The notes: generated by a model from the letters alone, not told the origin. DNA of 32,971 nucleotides from PVC group bacterium (GCA_945890715.1 CAMDCX010000017.1:1-32971), one strand, 5' to 3'; positions 17,174-25,582 are shown, numbered from the stretch's first letter. Translations and numbers: made by a program.

Positions 17174-17750
17174 GATCGTCACCTTTGGCGATCCCATCCT
17201 GCGGGCAAGGGCGAATCCGGTTGTTCGGGTAACTTCCGAGACTAAGCATCTGGTGGATGGCATGATGGAAGCCATGCACGCCGCCGAGGGCATCGGCTTG
17301 GCTGCCCAGCAGGTGGCACGAACGGTGTCGGTGTGTGTTATTGATATCCCCGCCGAACTTGATGTCGAAGAGGAAGGCGGTCCCCCGCTGAATCCTGGCA
17401 TTTCGATGCCTCTGGTGATGTTCAATCCTAAAATCCTCTCGAAGGGTGGGGCGATGACGCGCCGCGACGAGGGATGCCTTAGCTTTCCCGGTATTCACAG
17501 TGCGGTGCAGCGGGCGGTCGAGGTGGAGGTGGCCTTTATGGACTGGAAGGGCGAGCTCAAGACCCTACGTTGCCGGGGATTGTTGGCCCGTGCGGTTCAA
17601 CATGAGCTGGATCATTTGGACGGGGTGCTTCTGGTGGACCGGATCTCGCCGGTCAAGAAAATCAGCATGGCGGGAAAGCTCAAGCGGTTGCGGGAGGAGA
17701 CGGAGGAACGACTTCAGGAAAAGAAGCTGACTCCGGCTCAGAAACTGTAG
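17163..17750 (+). CDS. def: peptide deformylase
   Basis: A 195-residue metalloenzyme that removes the formyl group from nascent N-terminal Met. All three motifs are present: GIGLAAQQ, EGCLSFPG (metal Cys) and QHELDHLDGVL (two metal His and catalytic Glu). The C-terminal 30 residues are Lys/Arg/Glu-rich. It starts inside the end of the upstream synthase gene. Its last 71 bases are also read on the minus strand as the end of the ParA-like gene. Confidence 0.95.
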   Translation: MSFEIVTFGDPILRARANPVVRVTSETKHLVDGMMEAMHAAEGIGLAAQQVARTVSVCVIDIPAELDVEEEGGPPLNPGISMPLVMFNPKILSKGGAMTRRDEGCLSFPGIHSAVQRAVEVEVAFMDWKGELKTLRCRGLLARAVQHELDHLDGVLLVDRISPVKKISMAGKLKRLREETEERLQEKKLTPAQKL

Positions 17751-18537
17751 TCTGGGTTACCGTGGATTTCCGCCGTTTGATAAATTCCTTTGCCAGAAGA
17801 CGGTAAGCCTCGGCCCCGGTCGATTTATCATCATAGAGGATGACTGGCATTCCATGGCTGGGGGCCTCACTGATCCTGATATTCCGGGGAATAACCGTGC
17901 GATAGACCTTGTCGCCAAAATGAGTCATCACTTCATTCATGACTTGCTGGGCAAGATTGGTTCGTCCGTCAAACATTGTCAGGACGATTCCCTCGAGCTG
18001 AAGTCCGGGGTTGGCGCCTGAGTCCCGGATTTGGTTGATCAACCGGGTGATCACGCTCAGCCCCTCGAGAGCGTAGTATTCGCACTGGAGGGGAATCAGA
18101 ACCGAATCCACGGCCGTCAAGGCATTCATGGTGAGGATTCCAAGGGACGGGGGGCAATCCACCAGAATGATGTCATAGCGTTCGTCATGGATGAGAGGTT
18201 CCAGTGCGTCCTTGAACCGGTGCAGGTAGCGTTCCATCCGGGCGATGTCAATTTCGGCACCCGCCAGATCAACTTCAGAAGGAATCATGGAGAGGCCGGG
18301 CATCCGTGTCTCCTGGATTTTCCCAGCGATAGACTGATGCCCCAGAAGAACCTCATAAATGCTACAGCCGGGCTGAGGTTGAAGCCCGAGCCCGCTGGTG
18401 GAATTGGCCTGGGGGTCGAGGTCAATCAGCAGAACCCGGTGCTTACGTTCCGCCAGACAGGCGGCCAGATTGATGGCGGTGGTAGTTTTTCCGACCCCGC
18501 CCTTCTGATTCGCGAGTGCTATGACATGAGCGGGCAT
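17680..18537 (-). CDS. ParA/Soj-family ATPase
   Basis: A 285-residue deviant-Walker ATPase: KGGVGKTT at residues 12-19, LLIDLDPQANST, IILVDCPPSLGILT and the usual TVIPRNIRISEAPSHGMPV segment. The family segregates chromosomes or plasmids, or positions protein complexes, by nucleoid-bound gradients. The chromosomal form normally pairs with parB, yet none is visible here. The gene follows leuD with a two-base gap. The last 35 residues, Ser/Pro/Thr-rich, overlap def on the other strand. Confidence 0.9.
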   Translation of the reverse strand: MPAHVIALANQKGGVGKTTTAINLAACLAERKHRVLLIDLDPQANSTSGLGLQPQPGCSIYEVLLGHQSIAGKIQETRMPGLSMIPSEVDLAGAEIDIARMERYLHRFKDALEPLIHDERYDIILVDCPPSLGILTMNALTAVDSVLIPLQCEYYALEGLSVITRLINQIRDSGANPGLQLEGIVLTMFDGRTNLAQQVMNEVMTHFGDKVYRTVIPRNIRISEAPSHGMPVILYDDKSTGAEAYRLLAKEFIKRRKSTVTQTTVSEPESASFPEVVPPSPPATA

Positions 18538-18539
18538 GG

Positions 18540-19076
18540 CTACTTGATAATGCCGGATTTCCGGGCGTAGGCAAAAATTCCGCCCGCCTCGACAACGGGT
18601 GCCACGGCACCCAGTTCCTTGATGGAATACGTTTTCCCTGTGGTGCAGTTCGTGAGGTGTGCGCCCCCGACGTCGATCTCCGCCCTGTCGCCGGTTTTGA
18701 AAACTTCACAAAGCCGGATGGGGGTTTCAAATGGATAAAGTTCGCCGGTAGACACGCAATTCCGGAAAAATATCCGCGCATAGGATTCGGCGACGACGGC
18801 CTTGACGCCTGCAGCACCCAGACAGACGGGCGCATGTTCCCGTGACGAGCCGCACCCGAAATTCCGTCCTGCGATGAGAATCGGGTAGTCGGCCGTTAGG
18901 GCACCGGGCTTCACGAACGGGGGATACCCGTCCGGGAGTCCGCAGAGCGCGTAGGAGCCCAACTTGGCGTATTCCTCAGGAATGGTGGGAACCAGGTTGA
19001 GATACTGAGCCGGAATAATCTGGTCGGTATCAATGTCGTCCCTGACGACGTAAACAGTGCCTTGAATTTTTTTCAT
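18540..19076 (-). CDS. leuD: 3-isopropylmalate dehydratase small subunit
   Basis: A 178-residue swivel subunit of the aconitase superfamily. It shows DDIDTDQIIPAQYLNLVP, GRNFGCGSSREHAPVCLGAAGVKAV-type sequence and ARIFFRNCVSTGELYPFET. The substrate-loop region YLNLVP followed by EEYAKLGSYALCGLP resembles the plant chloroplast small subunit (YLTLVP) rather than the archaeal YLVY or YLRT forms. With LeuC it isomerises 2- to 3-isopropylmalate. GGAG precedes the ATG. It lies between leuC (13-base gap) and parA (two-base gap). Confidence 0.88.
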   Translation of the reverse strand: MKKIQGTVYVVRDDIDTDQIIPAQYLNLVPTIPEEYAKLGSYALCGLPDGYPPFVKPGALTADYPILIAGRNFGCGSSREHAPVCLGAAGVKAVVAESYARIFFRNCVSTGELYPFETPIRLCEVFKTGDRAEIDVGGAHLTNCTTGKTYSIKELGAVAPVVEAGGIFAYARKSGIIK

Positions 19077-19089
19077 CGTTCTCCGGGTG

Positions 19090-20394
19090 TTACATGAATT
19101 CGCGCGGGTCGGTAATGCGTCCCCGGATCGCCGAGGCGGCTGCCGTTAATGGGGATGCTAGATAAATACGGGACTGTTTTGAGCCCATCCGCCCCGGAAA
19201 ATTCCGGTTGGTGGTGCTGATGACAGCCTCGGTTCCGGAGGTGCGCCCAAAGGTATCCTCGGGGCCACCAAGACACGCGGCGCAGGAAGGAGGGGCGATG
19301 TCTTCACACCCCGCCTCAGCGAAAATTTCGATGAGGGATTTTCCATCGATCTCGGACTTGATGATGTCCTCGGCAACCTCCACCGTGGCCGGTACCAGAA
19401 AGGTTGGAATGGCGACCTTGTGTCCCTTGAGGATGCGTGCGGCGGCCAGGAAGTCCGTAATTTTGCCGCCCGTGCAGGACCCGATATAGGATCGATCCAG
19501 TTTGACGTCATTCCGTTCCCGTGCCAGAGCATAGTTGCTGGGAACATGGGGTTCGGCCACGCAGGGTTCCAGGGTGGAGGCATCATAGGTGCGCTCACTC
19601 TCAACCGGGGCGTCGGCATCCCCATAAACGGCTTCGAAGGGTTTGTGGGTGTGGGCTTTGACATACTCGAACGTTTTTGCATCGGGTTCGATGATTCCGT
19701 TCTTTGCGCCCGCCTCGATGGCCATGTTGCAGATCGTCATCCGCTCCTCGATGGAGAGGTGACGGATTGCATCGCCGGCAAATTCCATGGCGCAATAACT
19801 GGCGCCATCGAACCCGATGTCCCCGATGATTTTCAGGATGATATCCTTGCCCATCAGGTAGGGGGGGGGCGTTCCGTTTACGGTGAACCGCATGGTTTTG
19901 GGAACCTTGATCAGAAGTTTGCCAGCCCCCATAATGAAGCCTGCGTCGGTATTGCCGATCCCTGTGGCGAAGGCGCCCAGCGCCCCGTGGGTGCAGGTGT
20001 GTGAGTCGGTGCCGAAAATCACCTCACCGGGCCGGACATGGCCGGTCTGGGGCAGGGCGACGTGGCAGACCCCCTTGTATGTTGGGGTCCCCGGATCGTA
20101 GAAGTAGGCCAGTTTTTGATACGTGGCGAACTCTCTCAGGGTGTCCACATTGCGGTGGGCCTTTTCATCCGCTGTGAAAATGTAGTGATCGGGGATGATG
20201 ACGACTTTGGAGGGGTCCCATACTTTGGCCATTTTCCCGAATTCCCGTTGAAACACGCCGATCGTGCCCGGTCCGCAGACATCGTGGGTGAGCAGGATAT
20301 CCACCTCGACCCAGACATTGTCGCCCGGGCCTACGACACGTTTACCTGCGGCCCGTGCCAGAATTTTTTCAGTCAGAGTCATTGCCATGGTCAT
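19090..20394 (-). CDS. leuC: 3-isopropylmalate dehydratase large subunit
   Basis: A 434-residue aconitase-superfamily subunit. It begins MTMAMTLTEKILARAAG and carries VDILLTHDVCGPGTIGVFQREFG, FGTDSHTCTHGALGAFATGIGNTDAG, YIGSCTGGKITDF and PSCAACLGG, which supply the [4Fe-4S] cysteines. It ends TTNRNFPGRMG then YLASPLTAAASAIRGRITDPREF. These segments track plant-type isopropylmalate isomerase. Aconitase or homoaconitase activity cannot be excluded, which matters because a Re-citrate-synthase-like gene is close by. Its ATG overlaps the upstream gene's stop (ATGA). Confidence 0.9.
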   Translation of the reverse strand: MTMAMTLTEKILARAAGKRVVGPGDNVWVEVDILLTHDVCGPGTIGVFQREFGKMAKVWDPSKVVIIPDHYIFTADEKAHRNVDTLREFATYQKLAYFYDPGTPTYKGVCHVALPQTGHVRPGEVIFGTDSHTCTHGALGAFATGIGNTDAGFIMGAGKLLIKVPKTMRFTVNGTPPPYLMGKDIILKIIGDIGFDGASYCAMEFAGDAIRHLSIEERMTICNMAIEAGAKNGIIEPDAKTFEYVKAHTHKPFEAVYGDADAPVESERTYDASTLEPCVAEPHVPSNYALARERNDVKLDRSYIGSCTGGKITDFLAAARILKGHKVAIPTFLVPATVEVAEDIIKSEIDGKSLIEIFAEAGCEDIAPPSCAACLGGPEDTFGRTSGTEAVISTTNRNFPGRMGSKQSRIYLASPLTAAASAIRGRITDPREFM

Positions 20395-21098
20395 GTCCTT
20401 TTTGACGGTCGCTTTTGCCTGGATTGTACCAGCGCAAAGAAACGGTCTTCATATTCCGAAAAAACGCCTGCCTTTTGCAACTTTTTTCCCAGATCAGTGA
20501 TTCGTTCCGGGTGTTGTCCCGCCAGTTGGAAGTCCATTTCGATATCCTGTCGAATTCCAGCGTTTGGGGCGAACATGCGGTGTCGTTCCATTTCGTGGAC
20601 ATTGCTGCGATAAGAGTTGTTGGTGACGTCCACCATCATTTTCAAGAGTGACACTTCCCAGGGTGAATCCACGCCAACCACGACGGCGGCGAGGGGGTCT
20701 TCCTTGCTATGCACCGCCTTGCAGACGCGTTCCACCACGGCGTCCAGGGTGTCGGTGACCGTTTCGTCGCGGATTTCCTGCTTCCGGATGATAAACCCGT
20801 ATTGAAGGATCCGAAGATCCTGTGAATGGTCCCGGAGCCAGTCAACATAGCGGTCCGCTTCCTCGCCAAACCCTTCGAGGAGTTTTTCATTAATGGAGGC
20901 CGGGGTGATAATGGTGGGGCGATGGGCCTGGATACGGCCTTCCCGAATCCGGATTTTATCTACTGAATCCATCAGTTCACTCACCAGATGGTAGTGGATA
21001 AGGGTGGCGCCAAAGGTTTCGAGGCGCTGGGAGGGAGCCAGCGCAACGCGGGTGTTGTTGATGGCGTACCAAAAATCAAATGGACTGGGTGAATTCAT
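20391..21098 (-). CDS. conserved-looking protein of unknown function, coupled to leuC
   Basis: A 235-residue soluble protein with no signal or membrane segment. It begins MNSPSPFDFWYAINNTRV, then FGATLIHYHLVSELMDSVDKIRIREGRI. A helical acidic middle follows, with FGEEADRYVDWLRDHSQDLRIL-type sequence, then VVVGVDSPWEVSLLKMMVDV and a charged end. I do not recognise it. An in-frame ATG at 21167 lies inside the ispD promoter, so the 21098 start is preferred. The four-base ATGA overlap with leuC means translational coupling, pointing to a role tied to the isomerase (regulation, Fe-S handling or assembly), but that is inference. Confidence 0.65.
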   Translation of the reverse strand: MNSPSPFDFWYAINNTRVALAPSQRLETFGATLIHYHLVSELMDSVDKIRIREGRIQAHRPTIITPASINEKLLEGFGEEADRYVDWLRDHSQDLRILQYGFIIRKQEIRDETVTDTLDAVVERVCKAVHSKEDPLAAVVVGVDSPWEVSLLKMMVDVTNNSYRSNVHEMERHRMFAPNAGIRQDIEMDFQLAGQHPERITDLGKKLQKAGVFSEYEDRFFALVQSRQKRPSKRT

Positions 21099-21160
21099 GA
21101 AGCGCCGGATGATATCAATTTTGAAGAACGAGACAATCCTGAATAATCTCATATCAAACT

Positions 21161-21189
21161 TTGACATTTTTTATTCGGAGTTCTATTAT
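21161..21189 (+). promoter_or_regulatory. near-consensus sigma-70 promoter of the ispD operon
   Basis: TTGACA (21161-21166) is a perfect -35 box and TATTAT (21184-21189) a one-mismatch -10, with the ideal 17-base spacing. It lies 27 bases before the ispD start. Confidence 0.8.
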
Positions 21190-21216
21190 GAGGCATTCCT
21201 GAAAGGCTGGTAACTT

Positions 21217-21894
21217 ATGATTTTCGGCATCATTGTCGCTGCGGGTAAAAGCGAACGGATGGGGGCTGATGTTGACAAGGCGTTCCTCTCTTTGGGGACG
21301 CGTCCGGTTCTGGCGTATTCATTGCTCGCCTTTGAGCAATGCCCGATGATTGATGGGGTAATTCTGGTGGTGCGCAAGGATCGAGTGGATTCGGCCCGGG
21401 GGCTGGTCCAGATGTTTGGTTGTTCCAAGGTTCGGGCGGTTATCGCCGGGGGGGCCACACGCCAGAGTTCGGTGATGAACGGCTTGGGAAAGCTGGGGGA
21501 TGACGTCAAGATTGTGGCGGTGCATGACGGGGCGAGGCCCTGTGTGACGCCTGCGCTGATTGAAGAAACGATCAAATTCGCCAAACGGCACGGATCCGGG
21601 GTGGCGGCGGTTAAGGTTACGGACACCATCAAGGAAGTAGATCGCGGGACATTGGTCAGTCGAACCGTGGATCGAACCAAGTTGTGGGCTGTGCAGACTC
21701 CCCAGACTTTTCGCGTTGATTGGTTGAGAAAAGCATTCATACAGGCCGGGAAGAAAAGAACGGTTGTGACGGATGAAGCGGCGGCGGTTGAGGCGATTGG
21801 AGAGCCGGTTCATCTGGTGCCTGCCCCGGTTTTGAACATGAAGATTACAACACCGGCTGATTTGGCTCTTGCCGCGATGATTTTGAAGGCATAG
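21217..21894 (+). CDS. ispD: 2-C-methyl-D-erythritol 4-phosphate cytidylyltransferase
   Basis: A 225-residue enzyme of the MEP isoprenoid pathway that attaches CMP to methylerythritol 4-phosphate. Its nucleotide-binding start is MIFGIIVAAGKSERMG. Later motifs are GGATRQSSVMNGL, VAVHDGARPCVTPALI, VKVTDTIKEV and TPQTFRVDWL, then TDEAAAVEAIG and the closing LNMKITTPADLALA. Length is normal. It is first in a rightward run with the phosphoesterase, hydF and hydE. Confidence 0.95.
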   Translation: MIFGIIVAAGKSERMGADVDKAFLSLGTRPVLAYSLLAFEQCPMIDGVILVVRKDRVDSARGLVQMFGCSKVRAVIAGGATRQSSVMNGLGKLGDDVKIVAVHDGARPCVTPALIEETIKFAKRHGSGVAAVKVTDTIKEVDRGTLVSRTVDRTKLWAVQTPQTFRVDWLRKAFIQAGKKRTVVTDEAAAVEAIGEPVHLVPAPVLNMKITTPADLALAAMILKA

Positions 21895-21901
21895 GGGTGG
21901 T

Positions 21902-22636
21902 ATGGCGAATATCCGATATGCGGTGATGGGGGATATTCACGGGAATTGGGAGGCGTTGTCGGCGGTTCTCGCGGATGCCCAGGCTCAGGGAGTTACCAAC
22001 TATACCTGTGTGGGCGACATGGTCGGGTACAATGCGAACCCGGCGGAATGCCTGCGTAAGATCCGGGAGTTGAATGCAATCTGTGTCAGGGGTAATCACG
22101 ACCATTATTGTTCCCATGACGAATGTATCCGTGATTTTCATCCTCTTGCGGCCAATGTTGTGGATTGGACCCGCAATCAGTTGACGGATGAAGAGTTAGC
22201 CTACCTCAAGCAACTTAAGCTGGTTCGGGTGGTCAGTAGCTTCACTCTGGTTCATAGTACATTGGATATGCCTGAAAAATGGGGCTATGTATTTGACGAA
22301 CTGGAGGCCGAGTCCAATTTTAATTATCAGTCCACCACCGTTTGTTTCTATGGCCATACCCATCAGCCTGTTGTTTTTGAGAAATCGGGATATGTCCGGC
22401 GGATCAACGGAGGCGGGAAAATTCCCGTGACGCTGGGGAAGAAATATTTTGTTAATGTGGGAAGCGTCGGTCAGCCCCGTGATGGGGATAACCGGGCCTC
22501 GTATGGAATCTACGACACCACTGCGCGATTGATTGAGTTGCGCCGGGTGGATTATGATATTGCGGCCGCTCAAAAGAAGATTCTTGACGCAAAATTGCCC
22601 GAACGATTGGCGGTTCGGTTGCAGTTGGGGGTTTGA
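21902..22636 (+). CDS. calcineurin-like metallophosphoesterase
   Basis: A 244-residue protein with all family motifs: GDIHGNWEA (residues 10-18), CVGDMVGYNANP, RGNHDHY, LVHSTLD and YGHTHQPVVF. It closes with VNVGSVGQPRDGD, as in the MJ0936/YfcE-type phosphodiesterases. It needs two divalent metals. The natural substrate is unknown. It lies seven bases after ispD, in the same operon. Confidence 0.9.
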   Translation: MANIRYAVMGDIHGNWEALSAVLADAQAQGVTNYTCVGDMVGYNANPAECLRKIRELNAICVRGNHDHYCSHDECIRDFHPLAANVVDWTRNQLTDEELAYLKQLKLVRVVSSFTLVHSTLDMPEKWGYVFDELEAESNFNYQSTTVCFYGHTHQPVVFEKSGYVRRINGGGKIPVTLGKKYFVNVGSVGQPRDGDNRASYGIYDTTARLIELRRVDYDIAAAQKKILDAKLPERLAVRLQLGV

Positions 22637-22684
22637 CAACCTGTGTCTTTTCTTCCCCCCTCCCTGAATCCCTGGAGATGACAA

Positions 22685-23968
22685 ATGCTGGGAACTCCCA
22701 AAGGATTACGATTGCAGATCGGGATATTCGGACGTCGGAACGTCGGAAAATCCTCGCTTCTCAATGCTTTGACGCGTCAGGCGGTTTCCATTGTATCCGA
22801 GACGGCTGGAACCACGACGGATCCGGTTGAAAAAGCCATGGAGTTGCAGCCTCTGGGTCCGGTTCTTTTTGTGGATACAGCCGGGGTGGACGATGTGGGG
22901 GCGTTAGGTGAATTGCGGGTGGCGAAAACCATGAAAGTGGTTGAGCGCACGGATCTTGCAATTCTGGTGACGGACGACTGGCAGGATTATGAGGCTCGTC
23001 TGTTGGCTCTTTTTTCAGGGCGAAAGACGCCGGTGATTGTGGCGGCAAACAAACGTGATGCCCGCGAGCCAGGAGGGGTCGAGGCGAAGGCACGGGTGGC
23101 CGGTGCGAACCGGGTAGTCGGCGTTAGCGCTGTAACCGGTTCCGGGCTGGATGATCTCAGGCAGGGAATCATTGCCGAGGCTCCGGAGGCGTACCTGAAC
23201 GCGCCCAGCCTGATGGGCGATCTCATTGCTGCCGGGGAGATGGCGATTCTGGTGGTGCCGATCGATATCGAGGCCCCAAAAGGGCGTTTAATCCTTCCCC
23301 AGGTTCAGACATTACGGGATATTCTGGATCAAAATGCCTATGCTATGGTGGTCAAGGAGCGCGAACTGGCCGATGCGATCTCACGATTAAATCGTCCGCC
23401 TGCTCTTGTAATTACCGACAGTCAGGAATTTTTGAAAGTGGTGGCGGAAGTGCCCGCTTCCGTACCGGTTACCGGGTTTTCAATCCTGTTTGCGCGTTTC
23501 AAGGGTGATCTTGGAGAATTGGTTCGCGGAGCGGCCGCTATTGACCGATTGCGGCCCGGGGATCGGGTTCTGGTGGCGGAAGCGTGTGCGCATCATCCGA
23601 CCGGGGAGGATATCGGGCGGGTTAAGATTCCCCGCTGGTTGGAGCAGTTTGTTGGCGGGAAGCTGGAGGTGGTGGTGAAGGCCGGCTGTGATTATCCGGA
23701 TGACATTTCCGGGTTTAAGTTGATCGTGCATTGCGGGGCCTGTGTCTGGAACCGGCGGCAGATGCTATCCCGGATTGAGCAGGCCCGGACTGAGGGTGTG
23801 GCGATTACCAACTATGGGCTGACCATTGCGCACAGTCTGGGGATCCTGGAGCGAGCCTTAAGTCCGTTCCCGTATGCCAGGGAAGTGTATCGCGAAAGTA
23901 TTCAGAATTCAGAAGTCAGAATTTCGAAGTCCGAAGTCCGGAGTCCGAAGTCCGGAGTCGGGAAATGA
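22685..23968 (+). CDS. hydF: [FeFe]-hydrogenase H-cluster maturation GTPase HydF
   Basis: A 427-residue scaffold protein on which the di-iron subcluster is built and then passed to the hydrogenase. The N-terminal GTPase has G1 GRRNVGKSS, G2 TAGTTTDPV, G3 DTAGVDD and G4 NKRD. The C-terminal metal-binding part keeps EACAHHP and HCGACVW, the CxH...HCxxC pattern that holds the [4Fe-4S] cluster. GGAG lies seven bases before the ATG. The final 20 or so residues come from a heptanucleotide repeat and look like an added tail. It overlaps hydE by four bases. Confidence 0.95.
   Translation: MLGTPKGLRLQIGIFGRRNVGKSSLLNALTRQAVSIVSETAGTTTDPVEKAMELQPLGPVLFVDTAGVDDVGALGELRVAKTMKVVERTDLAILVTDDWQDYEARLLALFSGRKTPVIVAANKRDAREPGGVEAKARVAGANRVVGVSAVTGSGLDDLRQGIIAEAPEAYLNAPSLMGDLIAAGEMAILVVPIDIEAPKGRLILPQVQTLRDILDQNAYAMVVKERELADAISRLNRPPALVITDSQEFLKVVAEVPASVPVTGFSILFARFKGDLGELVRGAAAIDRLRPGDRVLVAEACAHHPTGEDIGRVKIPRWLEQFVGGKLEVVVKAGCDYPDDISGFKLIVHCGACVWNRRQMLSRIEQARTEGVAITNYGLTIAHSLGILERALSPFPYAREVYRESIQNSEVRISKSEVRSPKSGVGK
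23901..23961 (+). repeat. degenerate heptanucleotide repeat inside the hydF end
   Basis: About eight tandem seven-base units of the type CGAAGTC, CGGAGTC or AGAAGTC. They encode a tail with the pattern SEVR-SKSEVRSPKS. Repeats of this style are, as I recall, scattered through many PVC-group genomes, usually intergenic. Here the array has invaded the coding end just before the hydF stop. Confidence 0.75.
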
Positions 23969-25014
23969 AGGCGGATCTGATCAGGCGAATGGCCGACGGC
24001 GGTGAGGCCACTGAGATGGAGGTTGAGGAGTTGCTACGATGCGGGGGGGATGATCTCGCGGCCCTGTATGCGGCGGCCGATCGGGTTCGACATGAGCAGG
24101 TCGGGGATGAAATTTATCTCCGTGGAATTATCGAGTTTTCGAACTATTGCCGAAAAAGCTGTGATTACTGTGGGATTCGTGGACCCAATCGTACCGTGAC
24201 GCGCTATCGCATGGGGATTGATGAGATTGTGGAGATTGCAGGTGAAGCGGAACGGCTTGGGAATACAACCGTGGTGCTTCAGTCCGGCGAAGATATCTGG
24301 TTTACTGCGGACCGGATATGCGAAATCATTCAGGGGATCAGGCGGAAGACGGGCGTGGCGATTACCCTGTCCATCGGGGAGCGCCCTTATGATGAACTGG
24401 TGCGATTCAAGGCTGCAGGATGTGATCGGTATCTGTTGCGGTTTGAGACATCGGATCGCGACTTGTTCGCGCGAATTCATTCAGATGATGATTTTGACGT
24501 GCGGGTGCAGTGTCTTCATGACCTGAGGCGGGCTGGAATCCAGGTGGGGAGCGGGTTTATGATCGGCTTGCCGGGCGGGACGGTGGGGACGATTGCCCGC
24601 GACATTCTTTTCGCGACAGCCCTGGAGTTGGACATGATCGGATGCGGGCCCTATCTGTCCCATCCCGATACGCCTTTGTCGCAGGGGCCGCTGCTGGAAG
24701 ATCGGGAAATGTATTTCAAGACCCTTGCGATTCTCCGGTTGCTCAATCCCCGCGCCCATATACCCGCCACGACGGCCTTTGATGCCTTATTCGAGGGAGG
24801 GCGTGATTTGGTTCTAACCCGTGGCGCCAATGTATTCATGCCAAATGTGACGCCTCAGAAATACCGGGCGCTCTATCAGCTGTATCCCAACAAGCCCTGT
24901 GTGGATGAGGATAGCGGGCAATGTTCGGTTTGTGTGATGGGGCGGGTGGCGCGTCTGGGACGAACCATTGGAAAGGGACTGGGGCACAGTTGTCTTGAAA
25001 GGGATGAAAATTAA
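23965..25014 (+). CDS. hydE: [FeFe]-hydrogenase maturase HydE (radical SAM)
   Basis: A 349-residue radical SAM enzyme. The cluster motif CRKSCDYC (Cys62, Cys66, Cys69) is preceded by LRGIIEFSNY and followed by GIRGPN, the HydE/PylB form. Later segments are VVLQSGEDIWFT, LRFETSDRDLFARIH and GFMIGLPGGT. HydE acts with HydG and HydF to build the H-cluster of [FeFe]-hydrogenase. HydG and the hydrogenase itself are not in this window. The ATG overlaps the hydF stop as ATGA, and a terminator follows the gene. Confidence 0.94.
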   Translation: MKADLIRRMADGGEATEMEVEELLRCGGDDLAALYAAADRVRHEQVGDEIYLRGIIEFSNYCRKSCDYCGIRGPNRTVTRYRMGIDEIVEIAGEAERLGNTTVVLQSGEDIWFTADRICEIIQGIRRKTGVAITLSIGERPYDELVRFKAAGCDRYLLRFETSDRDLFARIHSDDDFDVRVQCLHDLRRAGIQVGSGFMIGLPGGTVGTIARDILFATALELDMIGCGPYLSHPDTPLSQGPLLEDREMYFKTLAILRLLNPRAHIPATTAFDALFEGGRDLVLTRGANVFMPNVTPQKYRALYQLYPNKPCVDEDSGQCSVCVMGRVARLGRTIGKGLGHSCLERDEN

Positions 25015-25060
25015 CTCGCAATAGACTCGCGATGTGATACTTATTGCGCCGAGTTTTTTT
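25013..25060 (+). terminator. intrinsic terminator after hydE
   Basis: AACTCG-CAATA (25013-25023) pairs with TATTG and CGAGTT (25042-25046, 25050-25055), with a three-base bulge. A run of T residues (25054-25060) follows. The stem begins at the hydE stop codon. Confidence 0.65.
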
Positions 25061-25073
25061 AGGGGACTCCGGT

Positions 25074-25520
25074 ATGAATTTGAAGAAACTGTTGTCGGAA
25101 GATACCATCATTTTTAACCTCAAGGGCACGACCAAGGAAGAGATCATTCAGGAGATGATTGATCTTCTTGTTGTGCGCGGACGAATCCGGGATCGTGATG
25201 CGGCGCTTAAAGCGGTTCTGGACCGTGAACAGAAGATGTCAACCGGCATGCAGCATGGGATTGCCATTCCACATGGTAAGACGGATTCAGTCGATAAATT
25301 GGTGACAGCCATGGGGCTCAAGAAAGAGGGAGTGGACTTCGGTTCCATGGATGGAAAGCCCTCTACGATTTTTATTATGACGATTTCATCCATCAGTCGT
25401 ACGGGGCCTCATATCCAGTTTCTATCAGAAATCAGTCAGGTTTTGAATGACCCCGAAAAACGGGAACGCATTCTGCATTCCCAAAGTGCTTCTGAAATAT
25501 TGGATGTCCTGACCACTTAA
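25074..25520 (+). CDS. PTS EIIA domain protein (PtsN/fructose-type)
   Basis: A 148-residue single-domain EIIA of the fructose/nitrogen class. It contains STGMQHGIAIPHGKTD, with His67 as the phosphorylation site, and ends LNDPEKRERIL then SASEILDVL. Such stand-alone proteins usually regulate rather than transport. The ATG at 25074 has AGGGGA upstream. It sits between the hydE terminator and a sigma-54 activator; ptsN next to sigma-54 functions is a known theme, but here the link is inference. Confidence 0.88.
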   Translation: MNLKKLLSEDTIIFNLKGTTKEEIIQEMIDLLVVRGRIRDRDAALKAVLDREQKMSTGMQHGIAIPHGKTDSVDKLVTAMGLKKEGVDFGSMDGKPSTIFIMTISSISRTGPHIQFLSEISQVLNDPEKRERILHSQSASEILDVLTT

Positions 25521-25554
25521 CCATTTTCACCATTTTCAAAAATAAGAAAATGTG

Positions 25555-25582
25555 TTGTTTTTGGACGATTCCTTCCTATACT
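25555..25582 (+). promoter_or_regulatory. candidate sigma-70 promoter of the sigma-54 activator gene
   Basis: TTGTTT (25555-25560) and TATACT (25577-25582) with a 16-base spacer lie 48 bases before the start codon. Confidence 0.5.

Noticed and set aside
15869-17425. 518-codon minus-strand open frame opposite the synthase and def
   Set aside because: It is an antisense shadow of two clearly conserved genes; the translation is unlike any protein family.
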